DNA from: Kiritimatiellia bacterium
GTDB lineage: Bacteria > Verrucomicrobiota > Kiritimatiellia > JAQICX01
Direction: 5' to 3'
Length of the DNA: 47,535 bases
Assembly (NCBI GenBank): GCA_027858345.1
Contig: JAQICX010000010.1
Span: forward strand, 1-47,535
Positions 1 to 8,239 of the stretch are shown here, in pieces (position 1 is the stretch's first letter; each line of letters begins with the position of its first letter). The notes under the pieces are model-generated. The model was not told the DNA's origin and made no database searches. It saw nothing but the letters and a program-made list of their open reading frames with translations. The translations under genes were made by a program, and so were the position numbers.

Positions 1-119
1 GGGAACGCCGAGTATTACTCGGCTCTTCTGTAGCCGTGTCGCCTCGGCACGGACATAATAATATGAGCATAGCGAATTCCAGTATTTCACCATTCAACGT
101 TTACCATTTATAATTTTTA
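1..119. repeat. Left copy of a 119-bp terminal direct repeat
   Basis: Bases 1-119 are identical to 47417-47535, the last 119 bases of the window. The repeat holds two short hairpins: an 8-bp stem built on GCCGAGTA/TACTCGGC and a weaker CCGTG/CACGG stem. It resembles the other GC-rich hairpin repeats between genes. Either the assembled molecule closed on itself with a fixed overlap, or both contig ends fall in two copies of one interspersed repeat. The housekeeping gene content favours the second reading or a collapsed repeat. Confidence 0.9.
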
Positions 120-481
120 AAGGGGTGTTCATTCGAAATTGCCATTTCGCTACGCTACATTGTTCTTGCAAATTTATTTTTAGTTGCAAAAGCCTCTCTC
201 CCGTTGGTCGAATGAATGTTCCATGCTTCGCTTCGCTATGCAGGACAAAGTCGACGTTCTATCTTTTAGGTCACCTCGGGGCTTGCCCTCGTGGAACCAT
301 GATTGGCGGCAACGCCCGCCCTAAAAAACAATCAATGGCTCCGCCATTCCTTAATTCCGCAGACGATAGTCAGCTCTTTATCTTAACCTTAATCTTCTGG
401 CTGCGCCAGCTTTGGTTGCCTGCCTGTTCGTGTACTCACGCAGACAGGCGGCTATGCCGCTCTAAGTAAAAATGAGGCACT
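120..481. repeat. Intergenic repeat mosaic 3' of dapB
   Basis: No supportable gene. The open frame across 125-469 is a translation of repeat sequence. Visible pieces: inverted words TTCATTCGA and TCGAATGAA about 90 bp apart; a 30-nt segment at 218-247 that recurs with small changes at 9634-9666; and a hairpin near 415-455 with GCCTGCCTGT/ACAGGCGGC arms. A similar CCTG/CAGG hairpin occurs near 47270-47295. Confidence 0.6.
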
Positions 482-1285
482 TCAGCTAAGTCCGAGAATA
501 TCCTGCATATCATAAATGCGAGGTTTCTTATCTGTTATCCAGGATGCTGCAAACACTGCACCATTTGCAAACACTCCTCTGTCCGATGCTTTATGTGTCA
601 GCTCAAAGCGTTCAGAGTCGCCGGCAAAGATAACAGTGTGGTCGCCGATAACATCGCCACCTCGGAGTGTGTGTATGCCAATTTCACCTTTGGGGCGTTC
701 GCCGGTTATGCCTTGTCTGCCGTAACATGCCACATCGGCAAGTTGTCTTTTACGACCTTCAGCTAATGATTCTGCAATTCTCATTGCTGTACCACTTGGA
801 GCATCCTGTTTGTGACGATGATGCATCTCAACAATTTCAGCATCGTAGTCTGGTCCAAGAATTTCTGCCACCTTTTTGGTTAGTGCAAAAAGCAGGTTCA
901 CACCAACGCTCATGTTTGGTGCCCATACAACCGGAATCTTAAATGATTCTTTTCTGACCACCTCTGTCTCTTCTGGTGTCAGTCCTGTTGTGCCTATCAC
1001 AACCGCACAATGTTTTTCTGCAGCAATTTTAATGTTATTTGGAACTGCTGCATGAAATGTAAAATCAATTAATACATCTGCCCCTTCAAGAGCATTGAGT
1101 AAATTGTCTGTTAAAGCAACATTTTGAGTTTCACAACCAGCAAGCTCTCCTGCATCTTTTCCCAAGTTTGGATTTTCCGGCAGATCAACTGCACCATAAA
1201 GTACTGTATCTTCCTTCGCGACAACAGCTTGAATTAATGCTTTTCCCATTCTGCCGCCAGCCCCAACTATAACAACCTTTACCAT
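482..1285 (-). CDS. dapB: 4-hydroxy-tetrahydrodipicolinate reductase
   Basis: Catalyses the NAD(P)H-dependent reduction step after DapA in lysine and meso-diaminopimelate synthesis, in the cytoplasm. The product is 267 residues, normal for the family. An N-terminal dinucleotide-binding motif GAGGRMG lies at residues 8-14. The DapB signature EMHHRHKQDAPSGTA runs from about residue 153 and contains the catalytic His pair (155-156), Lys159 and the substrate-binding SGT. The start at 1285 is preferred over an in-frame ATG 30 nt upstream, because a GAGGA ribosome site sits 7 nt before it, inside the last codons of dapA. The dapA stop ends 4 nt before this ATG, so the two genes form a tightly coupled operon. 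Confidence 0.96.
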   Translation of the reverse strand: MVKVVIVGAGGRMGKALIQAVVAKEDTVLYGAVDLPENPNLGKDAGELAGCETQNVALTDNLLNALEGADVLIDFTFHAAVPNNIKIAAEKHCAVVIGTTGLTPEETEVVRKESFKIPVVWAPNMSVGVNLLFALTKKVAEILGPDYDAEIVEMHHRHKQDAPSGTAMRIAESLAEGRKRQLADVACYGRQGITGERPKGEIGIHTLRGGDVIGDHTVIFAGDSERFELTHKASDRGVFANGAVFAASWITDKKPRIYDMQDILGLS

Positions 1286-1289
1286 AAAA

Positions 1290-2183
1290 CTATCCTCTAT
1301 TGTACATCGGTTCACTTATGATGCCGATATCTATCATAATATTTTTTAAAATTTTACTGTTTTCAAAACTAAGTTCGCACATCGGGAGACGATAAACTTC
1401 ATTAATCATCTCTGCATATGACATTGCTGCTTTGATACCAATTGGGTTTGTCTCCAAAAATAGTGCTTTGAAAAACTTGTAGTATTCATAATGAAGCTTT
1501 TTTGCTTTAACAAAATCGCCATCCATAACAGAGTGAACCAGCTTTGATATAACTGCTGGAATAATGTTTGAAGCAACGCTGACAACTCCAACTGCTCCAA
1601 CAGACATCATTGGCAGTGTTAATGTGTCATCACCTGAGATGACTTCAATGTCACATGCACTTTTAATCTTGCTGACTCGCTCAACAGACCCTGCAGCTTC
1701 TTTTACTGAAACAATATTCGGGTGTTCGGCAAGTCTTACAACTGTTTCAATCTTAATTGGCAAACCTGATCTCCCCGGCACGTTGTAAAGCATCACCTTT
1801 CCACCTTGATCTGCAATGGTATAAAAGTGTCTGTAAAGGCCTTCCTGTGTGGGTTTGTTGTAGTATGGAGTAACCTGCAATGTCCCGTCAACACCATCTC
1901 CAATAGCTCTTTTTGTCAACTCAATTGCCTCGGTGGTTGAGTTTGCACCAGCACCTGCAATAACTTTGATTTTGCCGCCAGCATATTCCACTGCTTTTTT
2001 GACAACCTCACTATGTTCGTCGTTTAGTAGGGTAGGAGACTCTCCTGTTGTTCCAACAGGCACAATCCCATCTATATTGCCGGCAATTTGGATCTCAATT
2101 AACTCTTTAAATTTGCCGAAATCAACGCTTCCATCATTGTTGAACGGCGTTACAAGAGCTGTATATGCACCCTGAAAATTCAT
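1290..2183 (-). CDS. dapA: 4-hydroxy-tetrahydrodipicolinate synthase
   Basis: Condenses pyruvate with aspartate semialdehyde, the first committed step to diaminopimelate and lysine. The protein is 297 residues, a TIM-barrel aldolase of the DapA family. Active-site residues fall at the same numbers as in E. coli DapA: GTTGE at 44-48, Tyr133 in YNVPGR, Arg138, and the Schiff-base Lys161 in VKEA. The ATG has a good GAGGTG ribosome site 5-6 nt upstream. It is the first gene of a dapA-dapB operon; the dapB ribosome site lies in the last dapA codons. A sigma70-like promoter lies about 40 nt upstream at 2225-2253. No lysine riboswitch fold was seen in the short leader. Confidence 0.97.
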   Translation of the reverse strand: MNFQGAYTALVTPFNNDGSVDFGKFKELIEIQIAGNIDGIVPVGTTGESPTLLNDEHSEVVKKAVEYAGGKIKVIAGAGANSTTEAIELTKRAIGDGVDGTLQVTPYYNKPTQEGLYRHFYTIADQGGKVMLYNVPGRSGLPIKIETVVRLAEHPNIVSVKEAAGSVERVSKIKSACDIEVISGDDTLTLPMMSVGAVGVVSVASNIIPAVISKLVHSVMDGDFVKAKKLHYEYYKFFKALFLETNPIGIKAAMSYAEMINEVYRLPMCELSFENSKILKNIMIDIGIISEPMYNRG

Positions 2184-2224
2184 CTTTCACCTCGTTTGTT
2201 TGTGTTTAAAATTCAATTTCCATC

Positions 2225-2253
2225 ATAATAGTATAATCGTACAAAATATGCAA
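2225..2253 (-). promoter_or_regulatory. Promoter of dapA-dapB
   Basis: On the minus strand a TTGCAT -35 (2248-2253) and a TATTAT -10 (2225-2230) are separated by exactly 17 nt. This leaves a leader of about 35 nt before the dapA ATG. Inferred from match to the sigma70 consensus only. Confidence 0.65.
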
Positions 2254-2276
2254 CCAAATTCACCTTAGATTGCTAA

Positions 2277-2525
2277 AAACCTCAATTTTTTCGGTTGGAT
2301 GCCCTTTTACGGCGGGGTGAAGCACCCGACCCTTCCTCCTTCGCTGTTCCAGACTACGGCGTGACAAGAAAGTTGCGGATGCTGAAACCAAAGCTAAATC
2401 CTTGATTTGCAAGTGTTTTGTAGGGTTTTCCTTCAAGGTCCTCTGCGTCGGGCGTAGCCCAGCTACTAACAAGATTTATTATATTGTTAATAGCTGGGCG
2501 AAGACTGATGACCCCGCCTTTTAAA
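2277..2525 (+). repeat. Module A repeat, copy 1 (partial family-2 element)
   Basis: About 230 bp here match 4172-4376 in the same orientation. Both begin with a TTTTTCGGTTG head and end with a CCCGCCTTT tail. The copy contains an inverted repeat at 2457-2499 whose arms are GCCCAGCTACTAACAA and TTGTTAATAGCTGGGC, with one mismatch. No matching right end of the element is seen, so this copy looks truncated or recombined. The open frame across it is not a gene. Confidence 0.75.
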
Positions 2526-2882
2526 TAAAATTTTCATATACACTGTAGCCACATAGCGAAGCATAGAAGGGTAACGTAACGATCTTCGTTGCTGGTGTCA
2601 AAATGCTTTCAATCTGGAAGATTGAGCTACTTTGCAGAATAGCGAAGAATGTAAGGGCGAACAAAAAGGCATGAACCATATAAACCGTGACTGAGCCTCA
2701 TTTTTTAAATTAAATCCGTGTTTGATCCGTACTGCAATCCTTCAAAGTCTTGCGAGTATAGTTTTTTAGGACTAAGGACTCAGGACTCTCGACTAAAACA
2801 AATCATGATGGATCTGTTGCGCTGTCTTGTCGAGCCTTGAAGAGCAAAGGCGATGACTGACGAACATTGAGAAACGCTACAA
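2526..2882. repeat. Degenerate repeat tract upstream of the antiporter stop
   Basis: No gene seen. Bases 2656-2697 resemble the right end of the family-1 element at 42961-43282: both read GGGCGAACAAAAAGGCATGA and both finish with a TGAC-GAGCC type end (here TGACTGAGCC). No left partner was found. Bases 2565-2590 share the word GGGTAACGTAACGATCTTCG with 26417-26442 in inverted orientation. A GAGTCCTGAGTC word lies around 2770-2795 on the minus strand. Confidence 0.5.
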
Positions 2883-4079
2883 TTATTGTTCCAGCAGTTT
2901 TTTGCTGGTTGCAGATATTGCAACAGCTCCTAATGGGGCGGTAATCAATATACTTAAAACCGCCACAGCCAGAATGATCTCACCCGGCATTGTAATCATA
3001 CCAGCTGCTTTCATTGCAAGCAGTGGCACTGCACCCATTGCAGCCTGAACAGTTGCCTTTGGCAGATATGATATGGTTATAAATGCACGTTCCTTAATTG
3101 TGAATATACTTTTCATTAAACACAGCTGAACTCCAATTGAACGCCCTAATAATCCTAGAAAGATTATGATAATTCCACTAACTCCCGCATCTAGAGCAAC
3201 GGGGACATTGACTTCTGAACCAACCAGAATGAATAGGACAAGCTGTGCAAATATCCAGATTTTTGCCAGTTTTGAGGATAACTCATGAGCAATTGGTTCA
3301 CGTTTTTCAAGAATAACAAATCCAATTGTCATTGTTGCCAACAGAGCAGAAAAGTTTATTATGCTGTGGATATTCTCCTGCAAGGCAACCAGAAATATGG
3401 ATGCAGACATCAGAATTAAGACTTTTTTAGTTGCTCTTGGATTGAATTTGTCAAACAGTTTGCACATTATAAGTCCAATTAGTGCTCCTCCTGCAATTCC
3501 CAGTATAATTGAAATTGGCAGGGAGACGACTTGTTGAACAGTGCTCAGTTTGTTGCCGGTATACATGCCTAGGAATGAAGTGCATAACACAATGGCAAAT
3601 GCATCATCGCATGAAGCTGCCGCCAATATAAGGGTAGGGGCTCCATGCTTTTTACCACGACCTTCGTTAATAAACTGAATCATAAACGGAACAACAACCG
3701 CCGGGGAAACCGCTGCAAGTATGCTGCCCAAAATTGCAGACTCCAGTGTGGTTAAATCCAAAAGCTTTGGTCCAAAATAGGTGATCACGCCAACTTCACA
3801 AAGGCATGGAATGAAGGACATTAAAAGTGCCCTTGCACCGACTTTTGCCAATGTGCTTTTGCTTACCTCTAAGCCTGCCCTTAACAGAATAATCACCAAT
3901 GCAATTAATCTTAGATCACTGGCAACATTCTTCATTTCAGGACTGAATACATTCAGGCAGTAGGGACCAACTATTACCCCGATAACCAGCAATCCAATTA
4001 AACCTGGTAACCTGAATTTTCTCATAAGCCAGTCGGCAAGAAGTCCAAATAAAATTATAAAAGCAATACCAGTCGCCAT
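2883..4079 (-). CDS. Cation/proton antiporter, CPA2, NHA (SLC9B)-like
   Basis: A polytopic inner-membrane protein of 398 residues, predicted to exchange Na+ or Li+ for protons. About a dozen hydrophobic segments span the whole length. Two signatures point to the NHA/SLC9B branch: SPAVVVP at residues 125-131, and the Asp pair Asp158-Asp159 in LAAASCDDAFAIV. CPA2 antiporters use this pair for ion binding. LLRAGLEVS near residue 65 fits as well. No cytoplasmic KTN/TrkA domain follows, so it is not KefB/C-like. It stands alone with its own promoter at 4115-4143. A GGAG ribosome site lies about 11 nt before the ATG. Directly repeated intergenic modules flank the gene. The ion specificity cannot be read from sequence. 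Confidence 0.85.
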   Translation of the reverse strand: MATGIAFIILFGLLADWLMRKFRLPGLIGLLVIGVIVGPYCLNVFSPEMKNVASDLRLIALVIILLRAGLEVSKSTLAKVGARALLMSFIPCLCEVGVITYFGPKLLDLTTLESAILGSILAAVSPAVVVPFMIQFINEGRGKKHGAPTLILAAASCDDAFAIVLCTSFLGMYTGNKLSTVQQVVSLPISIILGIAGGALIGLIMCKLFDKFNPRATKKVLILMSASIFLVALQENIHSIINFSALLATMTIGFVILEKREPIAHELSSKLAKIWIFAQLVLFILVGSEVNVPVALDAGVSGIIIIFLGLLGRSIGVQLCLMKSIFTIKERAFITISYLPKATVQAAMGAVPLLAMKAAGMITMPGEIILAVAVLSILITAPLGAVAISATSKKLLEQ

Positions 4080-4114
4080 GTTAATAAACTCTCCATCTAT
4101 AAATTCAGAGCAGA

Positions 4115-4143
4115 AGTATAGTCTTTATATTCTTTAAAGTCAA
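4115..4143 (-). promoter_or_regulatory. Promoter of the antiporter gene
   Basis: On the minus strand TTGACT (4138-4143) and TATACT (4115-4120) are separated by exactly 17 nt. Both are close to the sigma70 consensus. The leader would be about 30 nt. Confidence 0.7.
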
Positions 4144-4171
4144 ATTAACTCATTTTAAAACAATGGTTTCA

Positions 4172-4479
4172 TTAATTTTTCGGTTGAATGCCCTTTTCGG
4201 CGGGGTCACGGACCCCGACCCTACAGTTACGGATGCTGCAACCAAAGTTAAACTGTTGATTTGCAAGTAGTTTGTAGGGTTTTCCTTCAAGGTGCTCTGT
4301 GTTAGGCGTAGCCCAGCTACTAACAAGATTTATTATATTGTTAATAGCTGGGCGAAGACTGATCACCCCGCCTTTAAAATGTTTTTTTCAACTTCATCAC
4401 CCAGTGGGTGATAAAACAATGTGCTTTTTGCTAATTCTATTGGTTCAAAAGCATGTTTTTATCTCCAACCTAAAAATAA
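4172..4479 (+). mobile_element. Family-2 MITE-like element (module A plus inverted module B)
   Basis: The left end TTAATTTTTCGGTTG (4172-4186) is matched in inverted orientation by CAACCTAAAAATAA (4466-4479). The left two thirds is module A, shared with 2277-2525, including the CCCAGCTA inverted repeat at 4311-4353. The right third is module B in reverse, about 95 bp, shared with 9560, 27190 and 34608. Module B contains the palindrome TTATCACCCAGTGGGTGATAA. There is no coding capacity. No target duplication is evident. Confidence 0.65.
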
Positions 4480-4605
4480 ATCTACAATTAACGATTTGAT
4501 AAATTGCGGTTTATGCCTTGTGAACACCTCTGGTCTGCCATCTTTTACTTTTTGGTTTTTGAACGTTTTACCCTAAGCATTCTTTTAAATTTAGTGAAAA
4601 CTTCG

Positions 4606-4703
4606 AAAAAACATGCAAAAAAATCGAAAAAACTAAAAAAAAGCTGTTTTTTTAGGTTAGACATTTGACATATTGAACTTAAAAGACTAATATGCGTTAG
4701 ATT
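4606..4703 (+). promoter_or_regulatory. Promoter of the export locus with phased A-tracts
   Basis: TTGACA (4675-4680), a 17-nt spacer and TAATAT (4698-4703) form a near-consensus sigma70 promoter about 37 nt before the beta-barrel ATG. Upstream lie A6 (4606-4611), A7 (4617-4623), A6 (4627-4632), A8 (4635-4642) and T7 (4647-4653). Their centres are 9 to 12 bp apart, close to one helical turn. Such phasing is known to curve DNA and to boost promoters, so high expression is inferred. Confidence 0.8.
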
Positions 4704-4740
4704 TTAATAAAGTTACATATAAAAGAATAGGAAAAAAAAT

Positions 4741-5958
4741 ATGAAAAAAGTACTGAAGACTGTTGTTGCCTTTGTTTGCACAACCATGTTTGTTACATCA
4801 TCATTTGCCTCTTTTGGTATGGAGGACAAGTTGAATGTTGCTGTTGATACTGGTGTAAATTATACAGATAATAGAGATTCTTCTAATTATGACAAAGAAT
4901 CTACAACTGATTATAGAGTTGGTTTGATTTTGGATGGTAAGTTGGATATGGAGATGAGTCAATTATCATACTTCGCATTACCATACATGCGTTATAGAAG
5001 TAATCCTGCTGTATCTCAAAATTATACACAGTTAATGGGTTCTCTTGGTTTTGAATTTAAGCACAGATTCACTGAAGTTTTTAATATGTCTTTAGACGAA
5101 CGGTTCACATATACAGATGACCAGAGTGTTTATCGTGCAGGAACGGGTGAACAGGTTCGTGGTGATCAGAGTTATTACATGAACATTGCTGGTCTTAACT
5201 TTGATTATTTTAAGACTCAACAAACTAAGTTTAATGTTGCTTTTGGTAACACAATTCAAGAGTACAGGGATAATGATGTTGGCAACAGATCAGATAGAAT
5301 TGAATATTCAGCAAGAGCTAACGTAGTGCATCAGTTTTCAACAACTGCAGCTTGGGAATTGATTGTCGGTTACAAAGAATACGACCTGGCATCTGAAGGT
5401 TTAGCACAAAAACGTGACTTTGGTTCAACTCTTGCTGCTGTTGGTTTGTACAACAATTTCACAGAGCAGTTAACTGCTGGTGTTAGAGCTGGTGTACAGT
5501 ATCAGATCTATAAAGATGGTGATATTGATTCCAATGCTGCACCTTATGCTTCTTTATGGGCTAAAGGTTATACAATTCCAACTGTTAGAATTAACGGTGA
5601 ATTGTCTCACGGTATTGCGGATGCAGCTGATTATCCATTTACATCTGTTGAATATTCAAGAATTAATTTGGCTTTGAATTGGGAATTAACTAAAAAATTC
5701 TCATTTGTGGGCCTTGGTAGTTTTGAATATCAGGATTATAGCTCATCATCTTCTGAAGATACAGTTCCAATAGACCTGTTTCCTAAAAATAAGCGTGAAG
5801 GTTCAAAAGAAATTGGTGTAGCAAAGGTTGCATTAGTTTACACTTTAAAAGAATCTTGCAAGTTGGAATTATCACAAAGATATGAATGCTCAGATTCAGA
5901 TGTAGTTGAATCATTCACAAAGAATGATACTGCTTTGGTTTTGGCTTACGAATTCTAA
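4741..5958 (+). CDS. Outer-membrane beta-barrel, polysaccharide export partner
   Basis: 405 residues, with a Sec signal peptide at 1-23 (KK start, hydrophobic core, cleavage near SFA-S). The rest is rich in alternating aromatic and polar stretches typical of outer-membrane strands, and the C-terminus is a Phe preceded by ALVLAYE, the usual barrel assembly signal. No named family is recognised. It is the first gene of a locus that continues with a Wzc-type kinase and a short OPX lipoprotein. This arrangement fits the composite OPX/beta-barrel polysaccharide translocons described in Myxococcus, in which a barrel replaces the missing outer-membrane helix of the OPX protein. That role is inferred from context. 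It has a strong promoter upstream and a terminator directly after the gene, so its transcript may be more abundant than that of the next genes. Confidence 0.75.
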   Translation: MKKVLKTVVAFVCTTMFVTSSFASFGMEDKLNVAVDTGVNYTDNRDSSNYDKESTTDYRVGLILDGKLDMEMSQLSYFALPYMRYRSNPAVSQNYTQLMGSLGFEFKHRFTEVFNMSLDERFTYTDDQSVYRAGTGEQVRGDQSYYMNIAGLNFDYFKTQQTKFNVAFGNTIQEYRDNDVGNRSDRIEYSARANVVHQFSTTAAWELIVGYKEYDLASEGLAQKRDFGSTLAAVGLYNNFTEQLTAGVRAGVQYQIYKDGDIDSNAAPYASLWAKGYTIPTVRINGELSHGIADAADYPFTSVEYSRINLALNWELTKKFSFVGLGSFEYQDYSSSSSEDTVPIDLFPKNKREGSKEIGVAKVALVYTLKESCKLELSQRYECSDSDVVESFTKNDTALVLAYEF

Positions 5959-5987
5959 GATTAAATAGAGTTTTCTCATTTCTAAAC

Positions 5988-6042
5988 AAGCTTGAGATTA
6001 TAAAAATATATATTTATTTGTAATCCCAAGCTTTTTGTTTTT
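5988..6042 (+). terminator. Terminator or attenuator after the beta-barrel gene
   Basis: AAGCTTGAGATTA (5988-6000) pairs with TAATCCCAAGCTT (6021-6033) with one mismatch, and a T-rich tract follows. The 20-nt loop is AT-rich. It probably reduces transcription into the kinase gene. Confidence 0.7.
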
Positions 6043-6047
6043 ATAAA
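6018..6047 (+). promoter_or_regulatory. Possible promoter of the kinase gene overlapping the terminator
   Basis: TTGTAA (6018-6023), an 18-nt spacer and TATAAA (6042-6047) lie across the right arm of the terminator hairpin, about 28 nt before the next ATG. The match is moderate. Confidence 0.35.
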
Positions 6048-6074
6048 TCACATTTCACAATAATAAGGAATAAT

Positions 6075-8216
6075 ATGTCTACCGACTCGGGGCAAGCACT
6101 ACATTTTTTAGATTACTGGTGGGTTATTCGTTCTCGTAAGGAGATCATTATAGCTGTCGCAATGATTATAATTGCTTTTGGTGTTATTATAACTTTTAAT
6201 TTACCCAAAGTATATAGTTCAGCTTGTTTGGTTGAGGTATATAAAACTAGGTCAGATATAGATCTCTTTGCTCGAAATACTTTTCAGTATGATCCATTTT
6301 TCCTTACAACCCAATTTGAGATTATTCAGTCTAGACCTGTTGTTGAAGATGTTGTTCAAGAGCTTGACTTAGTTCGAATTTTAGGCACAGCTTATGGATA
6401 TGCAGATATGTCTCAAGAGGCAGCACTAAACACCACTGTTGATCTTGTTTCCGGTTCAATGAAGGTTCAGCAATATAAAGAGACTAATTTAATTGAAATA
6501 GAAGTTTATATGGCCGAGCCTAAGGATGGTGCGCCTCAGGTAGCTGCGGATATTGCAAACACTATTGCTGATGTTTATAAAAACCAGGCAATTATGCGTT
6601 CTGAAAAGGTTAAGAAAAAGTCTTTAACAATATTATCTGGAGAAATTGAGAAACAAGATAAAAAGGTTGCTGACCTAAATAATGAGCTTGATAGAATTCG
6701 TGATGAATATAAAATCACACTTGTTAATACTATTGCATCTGACAACAATGCGGGTCAAGTTGTGCAACAGTCTTCTATCAGTCAGCTTGAAAACCAAAGA
6801 ATGCTTGTCACAATTGATTTGGCAAAAAAGGGTGCGTTTCTTGAAAAGATTCAATCTTTATCTCAAAAAGACCTACAAGATGCAGCATCATATTTGACAC
6901 AGGCTCCAGCATTGGAGCAACTTGTTTTTGACAAACGAACAGCAGAAGTTGAATTGAAAAACGTTAAAAAATTGTATGGTGCAAAACACCCTAATGTTCA
7001 AGCTGAAGAGGCTGTTATTGCAGAGCTTGATGTGAAGATAAATGATGCTCTTAATGGTATGAAAACAGGCATTCAGGCTGAATATGAAGCATCACTTGTT
7101 ATGCTTGAGGAAATTGACTCGCAACTTGACGCTTTGAAAGTCGCAGAGCGTAAGGCAGAAGGTGAAGGCTATAAACAATATAAGGCTACGAAGAAGGATT
7201 TTGATAAAGCTCAGTATATTCTAAATGAGCTTGAAGTTCAGTATGTTTCTAAACAGATGGAAACCAAAGTTTCTGATATTACTGTTGAAAACATATCTTC
7301 TGCAAGAAGTAATCCTAAACCTGTCAGACCTAAAGTTATGCTTAATATTATTTTTAGTGTGATTATCGGTGTTGTTGCTGGTATGGTTTTGGCTTTCTTC
7401 CTGGAATACATTGATACATCCGTGAAGACAATCGAAGAGGTTGAGCGCGAAATTGATGAGCAGGTGCTAGGTATTATTCCCCAAAAGGTAAAACCGCTTA
7501 ATGATCCAAACGCCAAACGTGGTCATGCTGAAGCATATCGAGTTTTTTGGACAAATGTCCGTTTTGCCAAAAAGTTTAATGACGCTCGCGTTATTTGTGT
7601 TTCCAGTGGTAGTATGGGTGAAGGCAAATCATTGACTCTGTTTAATACAGCATATACAGTTGCTAGTTTAGGTAAAAAAGTTTTGTTAATTGACTGTGAC
7701 TTGCACAAGCCAACTCAACATAAGATGTTTGGCGTTGAACGAGAAAGAGGTATGACTAATGTATTGTCTGGAGATATCGAAGATGTTAAATCTGTTGTAT
7801 TAAAAACAGACCTTGATATGTTGGATTTTATACCAAGTGGAAGAATGTCTCGCGGTTTGGGGGTTTATGGTTTGGTAGATAACAAACGCATGAAAGCAAT
7901 TATAGATACATTTAGAGATGAATATGATTACATATTTGTCGATTCGCCTCCTATTATCGGCGTTAGTGATGCAGCTATTATATCCAGTGAATGTGATATT
8001 ACTTTGTTGGTTATACAGCACAGAAAGTATCCTATTGCCGTATCTAGAAGAGCAAAGGGTATGCTTGACAATGTTGGTGGAAACATTGCAGGTGTTTGTT
8101 TGAATAATATTAACTCATCACGAGATAATTCTTATTACTATTATTACAAACAACACTATGATTATTATCCTGAAGGTGGTAAAAAGGTTAAAGCACCAAA
8201 AGCAAATAAAGCATAA
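6075..8216 (+). CDS. Wzc-like polysaccharide co-polymerase with tyrosine kinase domain
   Basis: 713 residues in the inner membrane. It controls chain length and export of a surface polysaccharide. There is an N-terminal Wzz domain with a membrane segment at about 25-45, a coiled-coil periplasmic region at about 175-400, and a second membrane segment at about 420-440 after the Pro-rich motif SNPKPVRPK. The C-terminal cytoplasmic BY-kinase domain has a Walker A GSMGEGKS at 512-519, a Walker A' LLIDCD with Asp540 and Asp542, and a Walker B VDSPP with Asp623. Near the end is a tyrosine cluster, SYYYYYKQHYDYY, with eight Tyr, the usual autophosphorylation tail. The fused layout is that of proteobacterial Wzc, not the split Gram-positive form. 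An AAGGA ribosome site precedes the ATG. No polymerase, flippase or glycosyltransferase lies beside it. Confidence 0.92.
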   Translation: MSTDSGQALHFLDYWWVIRSRKEIIIAVAMIIIAFGVIITFNLPKVYSSACLVEVYKTRSDIDLFARNTFQYDPFFLTTQFEIIQSRPVVEDVVQELDLVRILGTAYGYADMSQEAALNTTVDLVSGSMKVQQYKETNLIEIEVYMAEPKDGAPQVAADIANTIADVYKNQAIMRSEKVKKKSLTILSGEIEKQDKKVADLNNELDRIRDEYKITLVNTIASDNNAGQVVQQSSISQLENQRMLVTIDLAKKGAFLEKIQSLSQKDLQDAASYLTQAPALEQLVFDKRTAEVELKNVKKLYGAKHPNVQAEEAVIAELDVKINDALNGMKTGIQAEYEASLVMLEEIDSQLDALKVAERKAEGEGYKQYKATKKDFDKAQYILNELEVQYVSKQMETKVSDITVENISSARSNPKPVRPKVMLNIIFSVIIGVVAGMVLAFFLEYIDTSVKTIEEVEREIDEQVLGIIPQKVKPLNDPNAKRGHAEAYRVFWTNVRFAKKFNDARVICVSSGSMGEGKSLTLFNTAYTVASLGKKVLLIDCDLHKPTQHKMFGVERERGMTNVLSGDIEDVKSVVLKTDLDMLDFIPSGRMSRGLGVYGLVDNKRMKAIIDTFRDEYDYIFVDSPPIIGVSDAAIISSECDITLLVIQHRKYPIAVSRRAKGMLDNVGGNIAGVCLNNINSSRDNSYYYYYKQHYDYYPEGGKKVKAPKANKA

Positions 8217-8239
8217 TTTAAATTGTAAAAGGAAATTGA

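Noticed and set aside
125-469. Open frame of 114 codons at the left end
   Set aside because: It lies wholly in repeat sequence, has no ribosome site or signal of selection, and the translated fragments recur wherever the repeats occur.
1286-1315. Upstream start for dapB at 1315
   Set aside because: It would add ten residues encoded by the dapA 3' end. The ATG at 1285 has a GAGGA site and gives the normal N-terminus.
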